A stretch of DNA of 47,496 nucleotides from Ichthyophonus hoferi (GCA_002751075.1 NAOQ01000550.1:1-47496); one strand, 5' to 3'; positions 22,410 through 34,074 are shown, counted from the first letter of the stretch. Notes: generated from the letters alone by a model not told the origin. Numbers and translations: made by a program.

Positions 22410-22749
22410 TCAAACTCTTGGATTTTCTTCAACTAAAATGTAATAGTACATTGTCGCTTGTCGTTTAGGCTGTGGCGCAGATATTTCTCCTTCCAATTGC
22501 TTTACGATGTGCCTGACTAGAAGGCTTTTTAGTAAAATTATTGCAAAGCATTGCTGCTTGCAAGGTTTTCTTTTCTCTAATGGCTTTAAGAACACGCCTA
22601 ATAAGTTGAACAGCTACCACCCTATCACTAGTGATGGAGGTGGCTGGGCTAGCTATAGCAGCAACGGGTAAAGAATCATTTATGCACATTTTGGAAAAAT
22701 CTTTCAAGAAGGCAATATTAATGCTTGCGGTGGGTCCTGTGAAAGTCAT
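22410..22749 (-). CDS. hypothetical ORF, possibly degenerate
   Basis: The minus-strand ATG frame 22749-22465 (MTFTGPTASINIAFLKDFSK...) has balanced composition, an Ala/Ser-rich middle and a basic end. A second overlapping frame (22595-22410) also reads plausibly at its end (GEISAPQPKRQATMYYYILV). Two protein-like frames in succession suggest an old gene or element whose frame has been lost, or two exons. No family is recognised. Confidence 0.25.
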
Positions 22750-23778
22750 TTTCGTGAGTTACATTGGCATAAAATAAGGTAATGGTTAACTTCAGTAGGT
22801 CGTTATGGCCAGGACGAACTTTTATATGTGAGAACCACTCTCCATTTATCTAAAGTATAGTGTTGATGATATCAGCATTATAAACACATGAAAACACTGC
22901 TTCTTTGAAACATAACATGATTCATGATTCGCTAGCACCACTATTCCTATGCCATATAGTCGAAAGTCCTACATGGGTTATATATAGACGAATTGTTTAT
23001 CTTAGTGCTACTGCTTCATTTTTTTGGTTTACCAAAACGGCCCCCAAGTGATGTACGGGACATGCTTACAATATCATTTTAAACCTAGTGGGGCGGGAGA
23101 ACTCAGGCTGGCCAATACTTTGCAAATGCCAAGTCTATATGACCTGACTACACGGGAGATGCTTGGCATCAGCTACAATATTTGTTGTCGCAGCATACTG
23201 GTATTCCCAGCCAGAAAACTACTATTAACCAATCATGTAGGAAGATATGAAAATAAATTTATGGTGCCCCAATGAGTGGCAATTAAATGTTTACTAAACA
23301 TAAACTCGATATAAAGAAGATTTATCAGCAATATGTTCTTAATAATTATCTGTTTCTCATAATTATTTTATTAATACTTACTCTATTACTGTATATGATT
23401 TTAATATACATATATTAATATCCTATCTTCCTTTTGCTTTCTCGATTGTCCTTAGTCTAATCCTTATCAGACTTCAACCCTCATTCCGATTATGTTTTTA
23501 TGCACTTATATTATAATAACAATATCACCCATATATGGTAAGTATGTTTGTGTTTGCCTTTAATAGCAATTTTTACTGTTTATTGTAGTACTTCTATTGG
23601 GTATTTAATTGAATACCTCTATTAGCCAATATAAATGATACTTAGGTCAGGACACCTTATCACCACTCATTACCTAATATATTATTATTAATTATTATTA
23701 TTATGTTATTTTTATTCCCCTTGCTGGATTTCTGTTGTCGACATATATGTATTTGATATTGCACATATAGGATTAGCT
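22750..23778. other. intergenic DNA upstream of the BAR-SH3 gene
   Basis: A frame at 23024-23275 lacks an ATG and has no recognised relatives. Its centre includes a local inverted match (GCCAAGTC...GATGCTTGGC near 23127-23168). 23690-23705 is an ATTATT microsatellite. No further gene is supported. Confidence 0.4.
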
Positions 23779-23834
23779 ATATACACTTATACTTGTACCT
23801 GTGGTACCATATTGTACCTTATTAAAACATCACC

Positions 23835-26728
23835 ATGTTACATGCCATGAAGAAAGCCGTAGGGGCCTACAAGACAGCCAAGCCAGTGACGGATCCTATT
23901 TATGACCTCCTCTACCAGCAGTATAAAGATATCAATACCCATGCTACCAATCTCGAACATGCCTTCCAGAATATCAGGAGCACATACACTGCAATAAATG
24001 TCAATGTGAAGCTTGCAACAGACGCAGTAAAGGGAGTCTACAGTGAGAGTCCTAACCAAGCTCAACCATGTAATGACCGGGCCAAACAGTTAGCTGATAG
24101 TATAGCGGAGGCGATGGTTAACTGGAATAGTGATATAGAAGGGTTGAGAGAGGGCAGAGGAAAAGAGGGCCAGGTAATTACGGTAACCAGGGGAGAAAGG
24201 ATCTTAAAAGAATATATTTGTTTATTAGTAAAGACGAGGTCGAGTGTGAAGAGGAGAGGAGACCTGGTGAAGGAGGTGGATTACTATAGGGGAAAGGTAG
24301 GTAACGGTAACTAGGGAGAGTGAGAGGGTGGGTCTATAGGATAGGATAGGATAGTGTAGTGGAGGGTAGTATAGTATAGTATACCATCATACAATGCTAA
24401 TTATTATGACATACTACTATCCGATGATATTTGTTGGTTGTGTGGATTATACTGGATTAATGGTTTTATGCTATTAGATCACTGTTCAAATATATATATC
24501 AATGCCCTATCATATCTTCACATTATAATATATATAGCTATTAATAGGGTGCCATTATTGGGTATTTATTTTAATGCTGTCTATCTATAGGGTGCTTTCA
24601 TATTTAAATTTATCTATTATACTATACTACTAACTAATCATATTTACCTGTGGCATTGGTCCGACCCGATTTTCTAATCACGTGATTTTCCACCAGGAAG
24701 AGGAACTAGTTAAAGCTGGGTCTAGAAAGGTTTGCCCTCTGCTTTCTCTTTGTTATTGGTATTTCCATATATGGCTATATGTCCTGGTGTCTGACTGGTT
24801 TATTATGCAATAGGTTCATATATTGTGCCCATCACTAACAACCTAGGTAATCTATTACCTTAATATGATTTACTTTTAATTACTATTAATTAATGCCTCA
24901 CTCTTTGTACTTAGTCCTAATCAAACACCACCTACAGTCTAAAGTACTAATTACCATTAATTGTCATTAATTAATGACTCGTTGCTATTGGTTAATGCTC
25001 TACTCTTTACATTTAGTCTTAACCAATCACTACCCACAGTCTAAAGTACTGATTACTATTAATTAATGCTCCACTCTTTACATTTAGTCCTAACCAATCA
25101 TTACCCACAGTCTAAAGTACTGATTATTAATAATTAATGCCCCATTCTTTGCACCTAGTCCTAACCAATCAGCACCTACAGTCTAAAGATGAAGAGAGAC
25201 TGCGAGCCACTCAGGCCACTTTAAACAGTAAAGAAGATGCTTACAACATAAGCAATGCAGAGTGTAAAGACCTATTACAACAATGTGTAGATCTAAAGGA
25301 TGACGTGTTCCTGACAGCCCTCACTGACTATGCGAGGTTCCAACAACTGGCTTTAAGTCTAGATCCCTTTAAAGGCTTCATGCAGAACTACCAAGGTAGG
25401 CACTGGTATAAGCTAATACTGTAAACTGTAATATAATATATGTAATATAAATGGGGCTAGAATACCTTAGAATAGCAAGCAAAGATTCGAACAAAGTATG
25501 GTTGCTATTGTTTCAAGGTAGGGTTAGGTATGCTCCTTAACAACCAGGAGACGTTGGTATGGTAACAGATGGAAGGTATAGTATAAGTGTATATGTACGT
25601 GTGTGTGTATATATGTGATAGTGGTATGTATGTAAAGCACTGGTGTAGCACCATATATGGTTATGGACTAGCTTGTTTAGAGCTAATCTGATTCTGTGAC
25701 ATGGCCCTGTCCTTATCCAATCAGATATCCTAAATAGTCCCTTGAATGATCTGAAAGATATGCAGCCTCCCAGTCGTAAAATGTCTGCGGCCAACCCTCC
25801 ATTGATGGCGGGGGTAAATGTACCTGAATCATACCCACCACCTCCTATTGGTAAGATTATGAAATATGCTATATGATAGGCTACTATTATTAGCTTATAA
25901 ATAAACCATGGTATAATACTATATACTCCTATTTTTCAGTGCCTTTCATTTTAAATATATTATTAATGCAAATCCATTGGCCTATTCCCTCTAGATGGCG
26001 TCCTTCCCCCTCTCCCTCAACCAGAAGTGTCGGGTGACTATCCTCCCCCTGGAATACCAGGACCTGTTGGCATCCCATTAGAGCAAGCCAACCAATCATA
26101 TGTATGTTGCAGGTCTATATATAGCATTATATTCTATACTCAACAGTCCTGTATACTATATTGTACAATACCATACTACGTTTTTTATATTTTACCATAC
26201 GATCCTATATACTATATTATTTTATACACTATACTACCTTATATATTATACTAACCTATACCCCATACTGTTCTATCCTATCCTACCCTGTATCTATTTT
26301 TTAATTTCTCTCTGTGATAGGTTACTGCGCTTTATGATTTTACAGCAGAGAATCCCAACGAACTGTCATTTTTCAAAGGAGATCGTATATTACTGCTAGA
26401 GGTCCTGGATAAGGATTGGATGGCTGGACAGATTAATGATAAGGTATATATGATATATAGTATAGCGTATAGCGTGTAATGTATAGAGTATACTATATAT
26501 TCACATTGTATGCTTCAGTTCAGTTCTTCTTGATTTTTATTTTATTTTACTTTCCGATTGACCTGGAATCTGTTTTAAAATATTTCGTTGTTGTTTCATT
26601 TATGTGTGTTATTTTAATATATCCTCCCTATTGGTCTTGACTATATATACTATATATATAGCCTACACACTAACTCCTCTACCTTACAGAGAGGTGTTTT
26701 CCCCCAGAACTATGTGACACGATGTTAA
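23835..26728 (+). CDS. amphiphysin/BIN-like BAR-SH3 protein, six exons
   Basis: Exons 23835-24296, 25182-25395, 25725-25850, 25995-26101, 26321-26443 and 26690-26728 join in phase to 1071 nt (356 aa). Start context is CACCATG. Residues about 1-225 form a BAR-type coiled coil: PIYDLLYQQYKDINTHATNL, a KRRGDLVKEVDYYRGK segment matching the amphiphysin KRG.KLVDYD region, and LQQCVDLKDDVFLTALTDYA. A Pro-rich linker (about 226-302; YPPPPIG, LPPLPQPEV) leads to a C-terminal SH3 (about 303-356) with ALYDF, ENPNELSF, a conserved Trp (DKDWMAGQ) and GVFPQNYV. BAR-SH3 proteins bend membranes and recruit dynamin or other Pro-rich partners in endocytosis or T-tubule-like remodelling. The best match is the amphiphysin/BIN1/Rvs167 class; an endophilin-like assignment fits the BAR part less well. 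Exons 3-4, encoding the linker, are the least conserved. Confidence 0.85.
24890..25188 (+). repeat. tandemly repeated 3' splice-site region
   Basis: Units ending in (C)ACAG|TCTAAAG occur with the AG at 24937, 25039, 25110 and 25181 (steps 102, 71, 71). Each carries CTTT...TTAGTC.TAA.CAA and TTAATGC. Only the last is the acceptor used in the exon 2 model; the others reproduce the acceptor plus the first seven exon bases (TCTAAAG) and then diverge into TACT. The duplication therefore copied an exon-intron boundary. Confidence 0.85.
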
Positions 26729-26778
26729 AGAAATAGCCAATAAGACACTGGATTGGTAGGACAATCAAGTGATTAATT

Positions 26779-26784
26779 AATAAA
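26779..26784 (+). terminator. AATAAA polyadenylation signal of the BAR-SH3 gene
   Basis: AATAAA lies about 50 bp after the TAA stop ending at 26728, at a normal distance for 3'-end formation. Confidence 0.5.
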
Positions 26785-27668
26785 TGAAACGATTCAATTG
26801 GATAATGAATCTCAAGCTAGCACTCCTTTGTGACCAATCAGATTTATCCAGATTATACTCTAAGCTTTTTAGAATTTAAACATGCAGACTTGGCTGGCTC
26901 CAAGCTTATTTATATCTATATATATATTTGTGAACTATTTATAGAAGTTGATCGGCTGCATTCTATTGGCCGGCGGTATAGGTTGTCCTTTGCAAGCATA
27001 TGATTGGATAGTATAAGAAAAGAAGTATCTGGGCCTACCAATCGTTTAAGTATTATAATTATAACACTAGCCTCTTATTGGCGGCTACATTAAAACACTG
27101 AGCCTGATAATAGGCGGGTTAGAATATGATGTATATAGTAAGCATAATAAAATATGATATAGTATCATATGGTATCATATGGTATGGTATAATACAGTGT
27201 GATATGGTGTAATATAGTTTGATATGGTATGATATAGTATCATATGATATAATTTTACATGGTGACCTAATAAGTCACATCATTATAAATTAAGTGCTAC
27301 AGTTTGCACAACAATGTATGTAACTATATGTAGCTATATATAATTATACCCTATTATTGTCTATTATCCTATAATACTTCTTTCCATTGGCTTTCTATCA
27401 CCCCTATTAAATTAATATTAAAATTTAATGCATATTGATTTTTCAAATTGACCAACCCTAATTGACGATGTATGCCTTTGCGCAAATTTCGTTACTGGAG
27501 TGCTACAAGGCAAAGATTAATTAATTAACAATTAATGATTAATTATCCTTAATATGGTATAATATAATATATAATATAATAGATTATAATACAGTTTAAT
27601 ATAGTATAGTGTGTAGTATAATATATAATACATAATATAGTGTAGTATACACTATACCATCTATAGTA
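26785..27668. other. intergenic DNA, CCAAT/ATTGG-dense, then AT simple repeats
   Basis: 26735-27085 contains about eight CCAAT or ATTGG pentamers. 27120-27250 is a GATATAGTATCATATGGTAT simple repeat. 27550-27660 is TATAATA-rich and immediately precedes the POP7 start. No gene is recognised. Confidence 0.6.
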
Positions 27669-30600
27669 ATGAGCACCGCAGATATTACCATGACTGCTGA
27701 AGGGAAGGGAGAGAGAGGAGGGAGGAGGGGGGGGAAGAGAGGGAAAGTAGGTGAGAGGGAGAGAGACGGAGAGGAGGGTGATATAAGGGAAGAGGACCTG
27801 CATAACTGTAAGTAGAGGGAGGGAGAGGATGTGTATGTAGTAAGCATGTATGTGTGTATGATGTCGTATGCATGTGTGTGTATAATGTAATAAGCATGTT
27901 GGTGTAGGATGTAGTATGCATGTGTGTGTATAATGTAGTAAGCATGTTTGTGTATGATGTAGTATGCATGTATGTGTGATTTAGTATGCATGTTTGTGTA
28001 TGATGTAGTATGCATGTATGTGTATGATGTAATAAGCATGTATGTGAATGATGTAGTATGCATCTTTCTATATGATGTAGTATGCGTGTATGTGTGTATG
28101 ATCTAGTATGTATGTATGTGTTTGTGTATGGGATTATGTATGTATGTGTATGTGTATGTATGATAAAATCTATTGATGTGTGTGCATATATGTGTGTATA
28201 TATATAGGTAGGTAAGTGTATGTATGTATATAGGAATATATATATGTATACTTGTAAGTATGTCTGTAAGGAGGTAGCACATATATGTATGCATGTCATT
28301 TTCTTTCTTCTTCTAGTATATCCTTCTATGGCCACCAATAATATTACCCTTTAGCTGGCCCCCTTTTTGGTCAATTTTATATTAATATTATAGTTTTAAT
28401 GAACTACTTTTATTGGTGTATATATCTTAGAGCTAGAATCTTTCTCCTTAATGAATGAATATTCAATAGTATATTTTGCTGCCTTTATATGGAAATAATG
28501 GTCTATTATTATTGGTTATTAGCAAGTCCCTCCCCTTTATTGCTGCTAAATCACGAGAGGTTGTTATATATATACCATATATAGCAGGGGAGAACCTATA
28601 AGGAGACATTGCTTTAAAAGGAAAACAACAATGAGCTTTACCTGATCCTATTGGTAAGTTTATATATATACCACATAAGGTATTGTATATATACTAACAG
28701 AACAACCTTTTACTCTATATATATATATTATTTTATCCTACTATTTCGATTGGCTCATATCTTTCTTTATATTTTAATACTCAGATATGATTTGTAAACG
28801 TGTACCCCAACGCCTTCCTACCCGACCCAATGATATTTATGTATGTCGTAACACGCGATACGTTGCCATGGTAACAAGAGCTCAAAAGCTATTAGATAGT
28901 GGGTAAGTCTATTTATATCTCAGTCTTTGACGTCATAATAATGGCATATGTCATGTGGCCCCTTGAATAACCAATGGCATAGACCTACTTATATATAATT
29001 AGGTATTAATTAGCTAATGTAATTGAATATTAATCGAATATAATCGGCACTATGACGCGTGTTTATTTCCATAAAGGCCTTGATTGGTTCTTTTTTACTT
29101 TTATTTTTAGTTGCTTTAATTAACCTATAGAATAGTTGATATATAATATAATGGATATAGTACATATATTGCATGGTATTGAATTGGATTACATTGTATC
29201 TGANNNNNNNNNNNNNNNNNNNNNNNNNNNNNNNNNNNNNNNNNNNNNNNNNNNNNNNNNNNNNNNNNNNNNNNNNNNNNNNNNNNNNNNNNNNNNNNNN
29301 NNNNNNNNNNNNNNNNNNNNNNNNNNNNNNNNNNNNNNNNNNNNNNNNNNNNNNNNNNNNNNNNNNNNNNNNNNNNNNNNNNNNNNNNNNNNNNNNNNNN
29401 NNNNNNNNNNNNNNNNNNNNNNNNNNNNNNNNNNNNNNNNNNNNNNNNNNNNNNNNNNNNNNNNNNNNNNNNNNNNNNNNNNNNNNNNNNNNNNNNNNNN
29501 NNNNNNNNNNNNNNNNNNNNNNNNNNNNNNNNNNNNNNNNNNNNNNNNNNNNNNNNNNNNNNNNNNNNNNTCAGTAAAGGCCTTGATTGGTTCTTTTTTA
29601 CTTTTATTTTTAGTTGCTTTAATTAACCTATAGAATAGTTGATATATAATATAATGGATATAGTACATATATTGCATGGTATTGAATTGGATTACATTGT
29701 ATTATAATATATTACATTATATTGCATTGTATTGTATTATACTATATTATATTCAATTTTACTCTATGAGACTACATTATATTACACTACATTATACTAT
29801 ACTACATTATATTATACTACATTATATTATACTATATTATACTATATATATTACACTACATTATATTTCAACCAGTACAATGAGAGATAAACTAGTTGCC
29901 ACAGTTAAAGACCCAATTAATGATGAGATTAATGGATAAATTAATAGATAGACGGTGTTATAATGGTGCAGATAATAATAACAGGGATAATACTTGCCTT
30001 ATTTGGGGCATTAAAGCATATCTTGAGGATTATCATATATGGTAATGTGCTGATGTTGACGGGTGGATGATATACATGCCTTATATACGGCACTATACAC
30101 TACTTACTATGTACTATACACTACATACTATATACTATACACTATACACTACTTACTATGTACTATACACTACATATTATACACTATATACTATACACTA
30201 TGCACTGTACACTACTTACTATGTACTATACACTACATAGTATACACTATATACTATACACTATGCACTATACACTATATACTATATACTATACACTCTA
30301 TACTATATACTATACATTATATTTAATCTCCCTTTCCTCCTATCAGATGGAATGAGATCTATATACATGGACTAGGAGCGGCAATAAGTCATGCAATCAA
30401 TTTGGCCCTCCAATTAAAAGAGAGAGGGGCTGGGACAATCTCATTGGATACTCACACAGATACTGTGCAACTGTGTGATGACTTTATACCAGCCACTGAG
30501 GTTGGTGTACGCCTATATATATTGTCTACATTTATAGCTCTATAGGTGGGATAGCAGCCAATTAGAATGCTCATATCTCTGGTACTGTCAGGATTATAAT

Positions 30601-31227
30601 TAGTGCTCTTTGTGGGCCAGATCGGATATTGTGGCCCGACCCGTCCCGTTGAATGGTAGATTGTTATATTATATTTATTGTGAATATATTTATGCAAACC
30701 AATTGAATATATCATTTAAAGCACAAATCAGCCACCCTCAATGAATAGATACTTTGTTTCTATCATTGTATTAATCTCTAATACTTTATCACTTATTTTG
30801 CCTTGTACTATTAATTACAGTATATCTAGCCTTGCATTATTAATCACACTATGTCTCGCCTTGTTTTATTAATTACACTATATCGTCTTTAATTAAGACG
30901 ACCAATGATAGGTAATAAAATTAAACGTTGCTATTGGAGTGTTAGTCACATAGAATGACCCGGCCTGATTATGTACAAATAAGGTTAATTATTACATCAG
31001 ACATTTTAAGGTAATAATAAAATATTATATATCATAGTAATCACTTAATTGACTCTAATAATTTTAAAATAACATTAAAAACATGTAAGTTATATGACTG
31101 GAGCTAACCCATTGGACCATGGCAGGACGGTCTACCAGTCACTATGGTCCGTTATAATTCTGCCGTCCATATTAAGGTCTCCAAGATTGATGCTGCTGCT
31201 GCAATGATAGAGGCACTGGTCGTATAG
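27669..31227 (+). CDS. POP7: ribonuclease P/MRP protein subunit p20 (POP7/Rpp20)
   Basis: Exons 27669-27807, 28785-28902, 30347-30500 and 31126-31227 join in phase to 513 nt (170 aa). The body matches metazoan Rpp20, an Alba-fold protein: KRVPQRLPTRPNDIYV, AQKLLDSG, WNEIYIHGLGAAISHAINLA, DTVQLCDDFIPATE and the terminal NSAVHIKVSK strand. Rpp20 pairs with Rpp25 to bind the P3 stem of RNase P and MRP RNA, acting in tRNA 5' maturation and rRNA processing in the nucleus. The human protein is about 140 residues; this one has an extra highly charged N-terminus (residues 1-45, with RGGRRGGKRGK and ERERDGEEGD). An internal Met at residue 8 is an alternative start. Intron 1 holds a minisatellite, intron 2 holds the second gap. 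The gene lies 940 bp downstream of the BAR-SH3 gene on the same strand. Confidence 0.93.
27843..28290 (+). repeat. minisatellite in POP7 intron 1
   Basis: About eleven imperfect units of 23-27 bp built on GCATGTATGTGTATGATGTA run to about 28120, then decay into TATGTATGTG and TATATA repeats. Reverse-strand frames through it give His/Thr/Tyr-rich peptides that are artefacts of the repeat. Confidence 0.9.
28603..28651 (+). other. possible alternative exon in POP7 intron 1
   Basis: A stretch ending CCTATTG|GTAAGT at about 28652 has a strong donor, but its short ATG frame (MSFT) stops at once. It could be an alternative untranslated leader exon or a chance donor; it is not part of the main model. 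Confidence 0.15.
29072..29702. other. assembly gap (N 29204-29570) with identical 128-bp flanks
   Basis: A run of 367 N separates two copies of the same 128 bp (29072-29199 and 29575-29702, TAAAGGCCTTGATTGG...). As at the first gap, this suggests overlapping contig ends and an artificial gap. It lies inside POP7 intron 2. Confidence 0.9.
29700..30330 (+). repeat. AT simple repeats in POP7 intron 2
   Basis: 29700-29870 is ATTATACTACATTATATT-type repeat; 30085-30325 is a TATACACTA-based array with a longer unit containing ACTACTTACTATGTACTATA seen three times. Between them (29879-30060) is a short unique stretch. Confidence 0.9.
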
Positions 31228-31344
31228 GATAGGAAAGACGTAGAGTTAACTATTAATATAGTATATTGTGTATATTATACTGTACTTTACTGTGTTATAC
31301 ATCATAGGCATGTGGCAGAGAGCTATTAATACATGTGGGGATTG

Positions 31345-31527
31345 ATAAGTAGAAGCAGGAGTGTTCCCTTGACCTATATTTGTTTAGAAGGAGACAGAAT
31401 ACCGAATTAAGGGGCGCTTAAACCTGTCTCTTTACGTCCACGGAGTATTGATATGCTTACACATATTTATTGTTATTAAAAGAGTCAGCAGGACTTATCT
31501 TGGGCAGGATATCTAAGCAATGACATA
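31345..31527 (+). repeat. interspersed repeat R2, partial copy
   Basis: The 5' part of R2: CAGGAGTGTTCCC, GACCTATATTTGTTTAGAAG, AATACCGAATTAAGGGGCG, CACGGAGTA, AAAAGAGTCAGCAG and TCTTGGGCAGGATATCTAAG. It is followed by TATAGTACATAGTATAGTAT simple repeat (31540-31680). The copy starts about 120 bp after the POP7 stop. Confidence 0.75.
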
Positions 31528-32135
31528 GCATATTATGGTATAGGTATAGGATAGTACATAGTATGGTGTCGTATAGTATATAGTATGGTACAGTATAGAA
31601 TAGTACATAGTATAGTACATAGTATAGTATAGTATAGTATAGGTTAGTACATAGTATAGTATATAGTATAGTATCGTATAGTCCCTAGACTATGTGCGAT
31701 CCTTCATTATTTGTTTCAGCCTTACATATACATTTCGTGGTGCTTCAAGACTTTTCTATTGCTATTCAATAAAAATATTTCCAACTCCTTATTAAAAGGT
31801 CTAGTTGGTGCATGAGTACTAATCAACATATCTGCTCTATCGATCTCTAAGTTATTAGCCAACAATAATATATATCCATTATATTACTGTACTATAATAT
31901 TATTATACTATTATATTACTATACCATTGTCCATTGTATTATATTACTATACTATTATATTACTATACTATTATATTAAATATACCATACATAGACATAT
32001 CATAGATTATATTACTATATATAGGTAAGAATCCATATACACTTTACAGATCTAGGGTTTATTTTTATTTGCAGTACAGTTACCCTTATATTCTCAGCAA
32101 ACATATTATTAATCAAGACATACGCATATTATGTA

Positions 32136-32590
32136 GAGACAGGAGCATCCCTGAGACCTATATTTGTTTAGAAGACGAGAGAATACCAAATTAAGGGGCG
32201 TTTAAACGTGTCCTTTTGCATACACGGAGTACGGATAGGCTAAAGCATATTTTTATTATTAAATAAGTCAGCAGAAGTTGAAAAATGGTGGATTTGTCTT
32301 GGGCTGGATGCCTAAGCAATACGTTATCTGGACTGAATACAGAGGATCTGAAATGGTTTATTATAGTTGCAGGACCTCTGTGATTGACGGGTTCAATATT
32401 GATCGATTTTCTTGGATTGGCATTTAAAACTAATCGATATGCTTTCTGATTGGCATATTTAGGTAGTGCTACCTGTTCTTTGTCAGACTACATAACTACA
32501 TATGCAATAGTCATTGCAAATAATATGAAATGACTATGGTTATATAAGATAATACCCAGATTAATTAAATATGCCTGTTTTAACATATAC
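32136..32590 (+). repeat. interspersed repeat R2, longest copy
   Basis: Contains the 5' blocks (CAGGAGCATCCC, AATACCAAATTAAGGGGCG, ACACGGAGTACGG) and the 3' blocks (GCAGGACCTCTGTGATTGAC, GTTCAATATTGATCGAT, AATGACTATGGTTATATAAG, TTAATTAAATATGCCTGTTT). Relatives lie at 31345, 35298, 35985, 38815 (reverse), 12440 (3' part) and 45640 (3' part). There is no ORF and no clear terminal repeat; unclassified non-autonomous element. Confidence 0.75.
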
Positions 32591-33070
32591 GATTTTGTGG
32601 GAATTCTATCAACTTGTCCACAATTCTTTGTAGTCAGCAATTTGATCTGTGGATGAGACACTTTTGATTTCAATCTCATTATTATTTGGCGCTTCTCGGA
32701 TGTCATGGAATTGAACGGTGATATGACATGTGTTTTTGGAAACACACATTTTGCTGCACAGCCTTACTACGCTAGTGTTGTCTACATGAAACCAACAGTA
32801 CTCTGCCAGTGTCAAAACCCAGTCCATCCAAAGATGCTAAATATATGCTATTTACTAAGTTGTCACGGCCATACTGAGGAATTCACTCTCTGTTGATGAG
32901 AGAGTACCAATCATTTGCTTCCGGGAGTTTCAATCCAGTAAGCTTTCAGCCAGAAAAATGCAGTAGCCCCTGGTACTTTTTGCATTATTGAATCCCTTTT
33001 TAAAAAAATTGCATCAGAATAGGCTACGAGATGAATGGGTTCAGGCTTATACACTATTGTTTCTGATGAA
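32591..33070 (-). mobile_element. Ty1/copia retrotransposon fossil, RNase H region
   Basis: Minus-strand words match the end of copia polyproteins: YSDA, STRGYC-like, SRKQMIGTLSSTESEF, DNTSVVRL, and IREAPNNNEIEIKSVSSTDQ followed by IAD, which aligns with the copia IRE...I.I..VSTTEQIADI motif. Only the RNase H end is visible; no integrase and no paired LTRs were found. It is broken and looks old. Confidence 0.7.
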
Positions 33071-33099
33071 TACGTATTTACAAGGGTTCCCAGAATAAT

Positions 33100-33480
33100 T
33101 CAACAAATCCCTATATAAATGGACAGATCCCAACAATAAATGGGCATTTTGAATATAAAAATTATAAAAAAAAACGAAATGGAATAATAAAGAGGAAATT
33201 GAAAGAAAATTACATTTTTGTTATTTTCACTATAGGAGTTGTATCTTTTACATACATTTCTTAATAATTGTTTGAACAAAAAATTGCTAAACAAGAAAAA
33301 AAAAAGAATAGTTGAAAAATCCTCTGTACATGTAGTGATCCACGTAAACCTTCCTTAATCTTTCCCCACATTCTGTTATAAACAAATTCCAAAATAGATT
33401 GACAAATCCCTACATAGGTAAAGGAAAAGATTCCAAAAATATGTAAATGGACACTTTGAATATATAAGATACTATAATAT
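33100..33480. repeat. local AT-rich duplicated blocks
   Basis: The block ACAAATCCCTA.ATA..AAATGGACA..TCC with ATTTTGAATATA at 33102-33165 recurs at about 33405-33465. A second block, AATAATAAAGAGGAAATTG..AGAAA...ACTC..GGAGTTGTAT, at 33183-33245 recurs at about 34077-34142. These frame short minus-strand ORFs of low complexity that I do not consider genes. Confidence 0.6.
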
Positions 33481-33757
33481 TGGGAATAAGACTAGTGTCT
33501 GTTGTACTAAGTTCTATCAGGTAGTCGTCATCAGGTAAAGGGGAGGCTATTGCTCTCGTTAGCTGCTCTTGAATCTCCCTCTAGTGATCAATGAATATAG
33601 AAGCTTTTACATAGTATCTTACTTGGCGATGTAGTGTATATAATTATGTATTATCAGAAGAATCAGGACCATACTCAACTGCTTGGCCTTCTAGTAAAGT
33701 ATCTGAATTATCTACTTCACATTCTTGGACAACTATGGGCATAATATGAAGCAAAAC
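33480..33757 (-). pseudogene. unknown relic-gene family, copy 3
   Basis: The minus strand after ...TTCATATT opens with ATG at 33757: MPIVVQECEVDNSDTLLEGQ, later VKASIF, REIQEQLTRAIASPLPDDDY and LIELSTTDTS. The frame is interrupted. Both the upstream region (TGTTCTCAGTTGTCAA, TTATGTTTTGCTTCATATT) and the C-terminal block match copy 1 at 3898, so the duplicated unit covered promoter-proximal DNA as well as coding sequence. Confidence 0.5.
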
Positions 33758-34043
33758 ATAAAGCACATAAATTAAACAATCAATATTGACAACTGAGAAC
33801 AATAAATTTTATATGGAGTTGTTTTTGTTTCTTTTGTAAATTCCCAAACTTTGTTTGTAAAGTTACATAGGAAATAGCTTAAATGAGACTGATGATGATA
33901 AAAATATACTTGCTGACTAATACACTTCATGAAAGATCAGAGACCCACTATTATGTTCTTATTTGAATGGATTGGTCTTATATCATAAAAAGGATAAGTT
34001 GTAAGACAAGAAAAAACATTGAACGCTTTGATTCCAACAAATA

Positions 34044-34074
<31 letters not shown>

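Noticed and set aside
26027-26399. Overlapping plus-strand frames across BAR-SH3 exons 4 and 5
   Set aside because: They read into the AT-rich intron or are in the wrong frame; the spliced reading explains the coding signal.
27596-28338. Minus-strand frames rich in His, Thr, Tyr and Met (up to 217 codons)
   Set aside because: They are translations of the POP7 intron 1 minisatellite, antisense to the gene, with no domain.
29136-29677. Open frames of 134-165 codons across the second gap
   Set aside because: Also produced by the run of N.
30063-30355. Plus-strand Tyr/Leu/Ile-rich frames
   Set aside because: Translation of the TATACACTA simple repeat in POP7 intron 2.
32705-32896. Plus-strand 63-codon ATG frame
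   Set aside because: Antisense shadow of the copia RNase H fossil.
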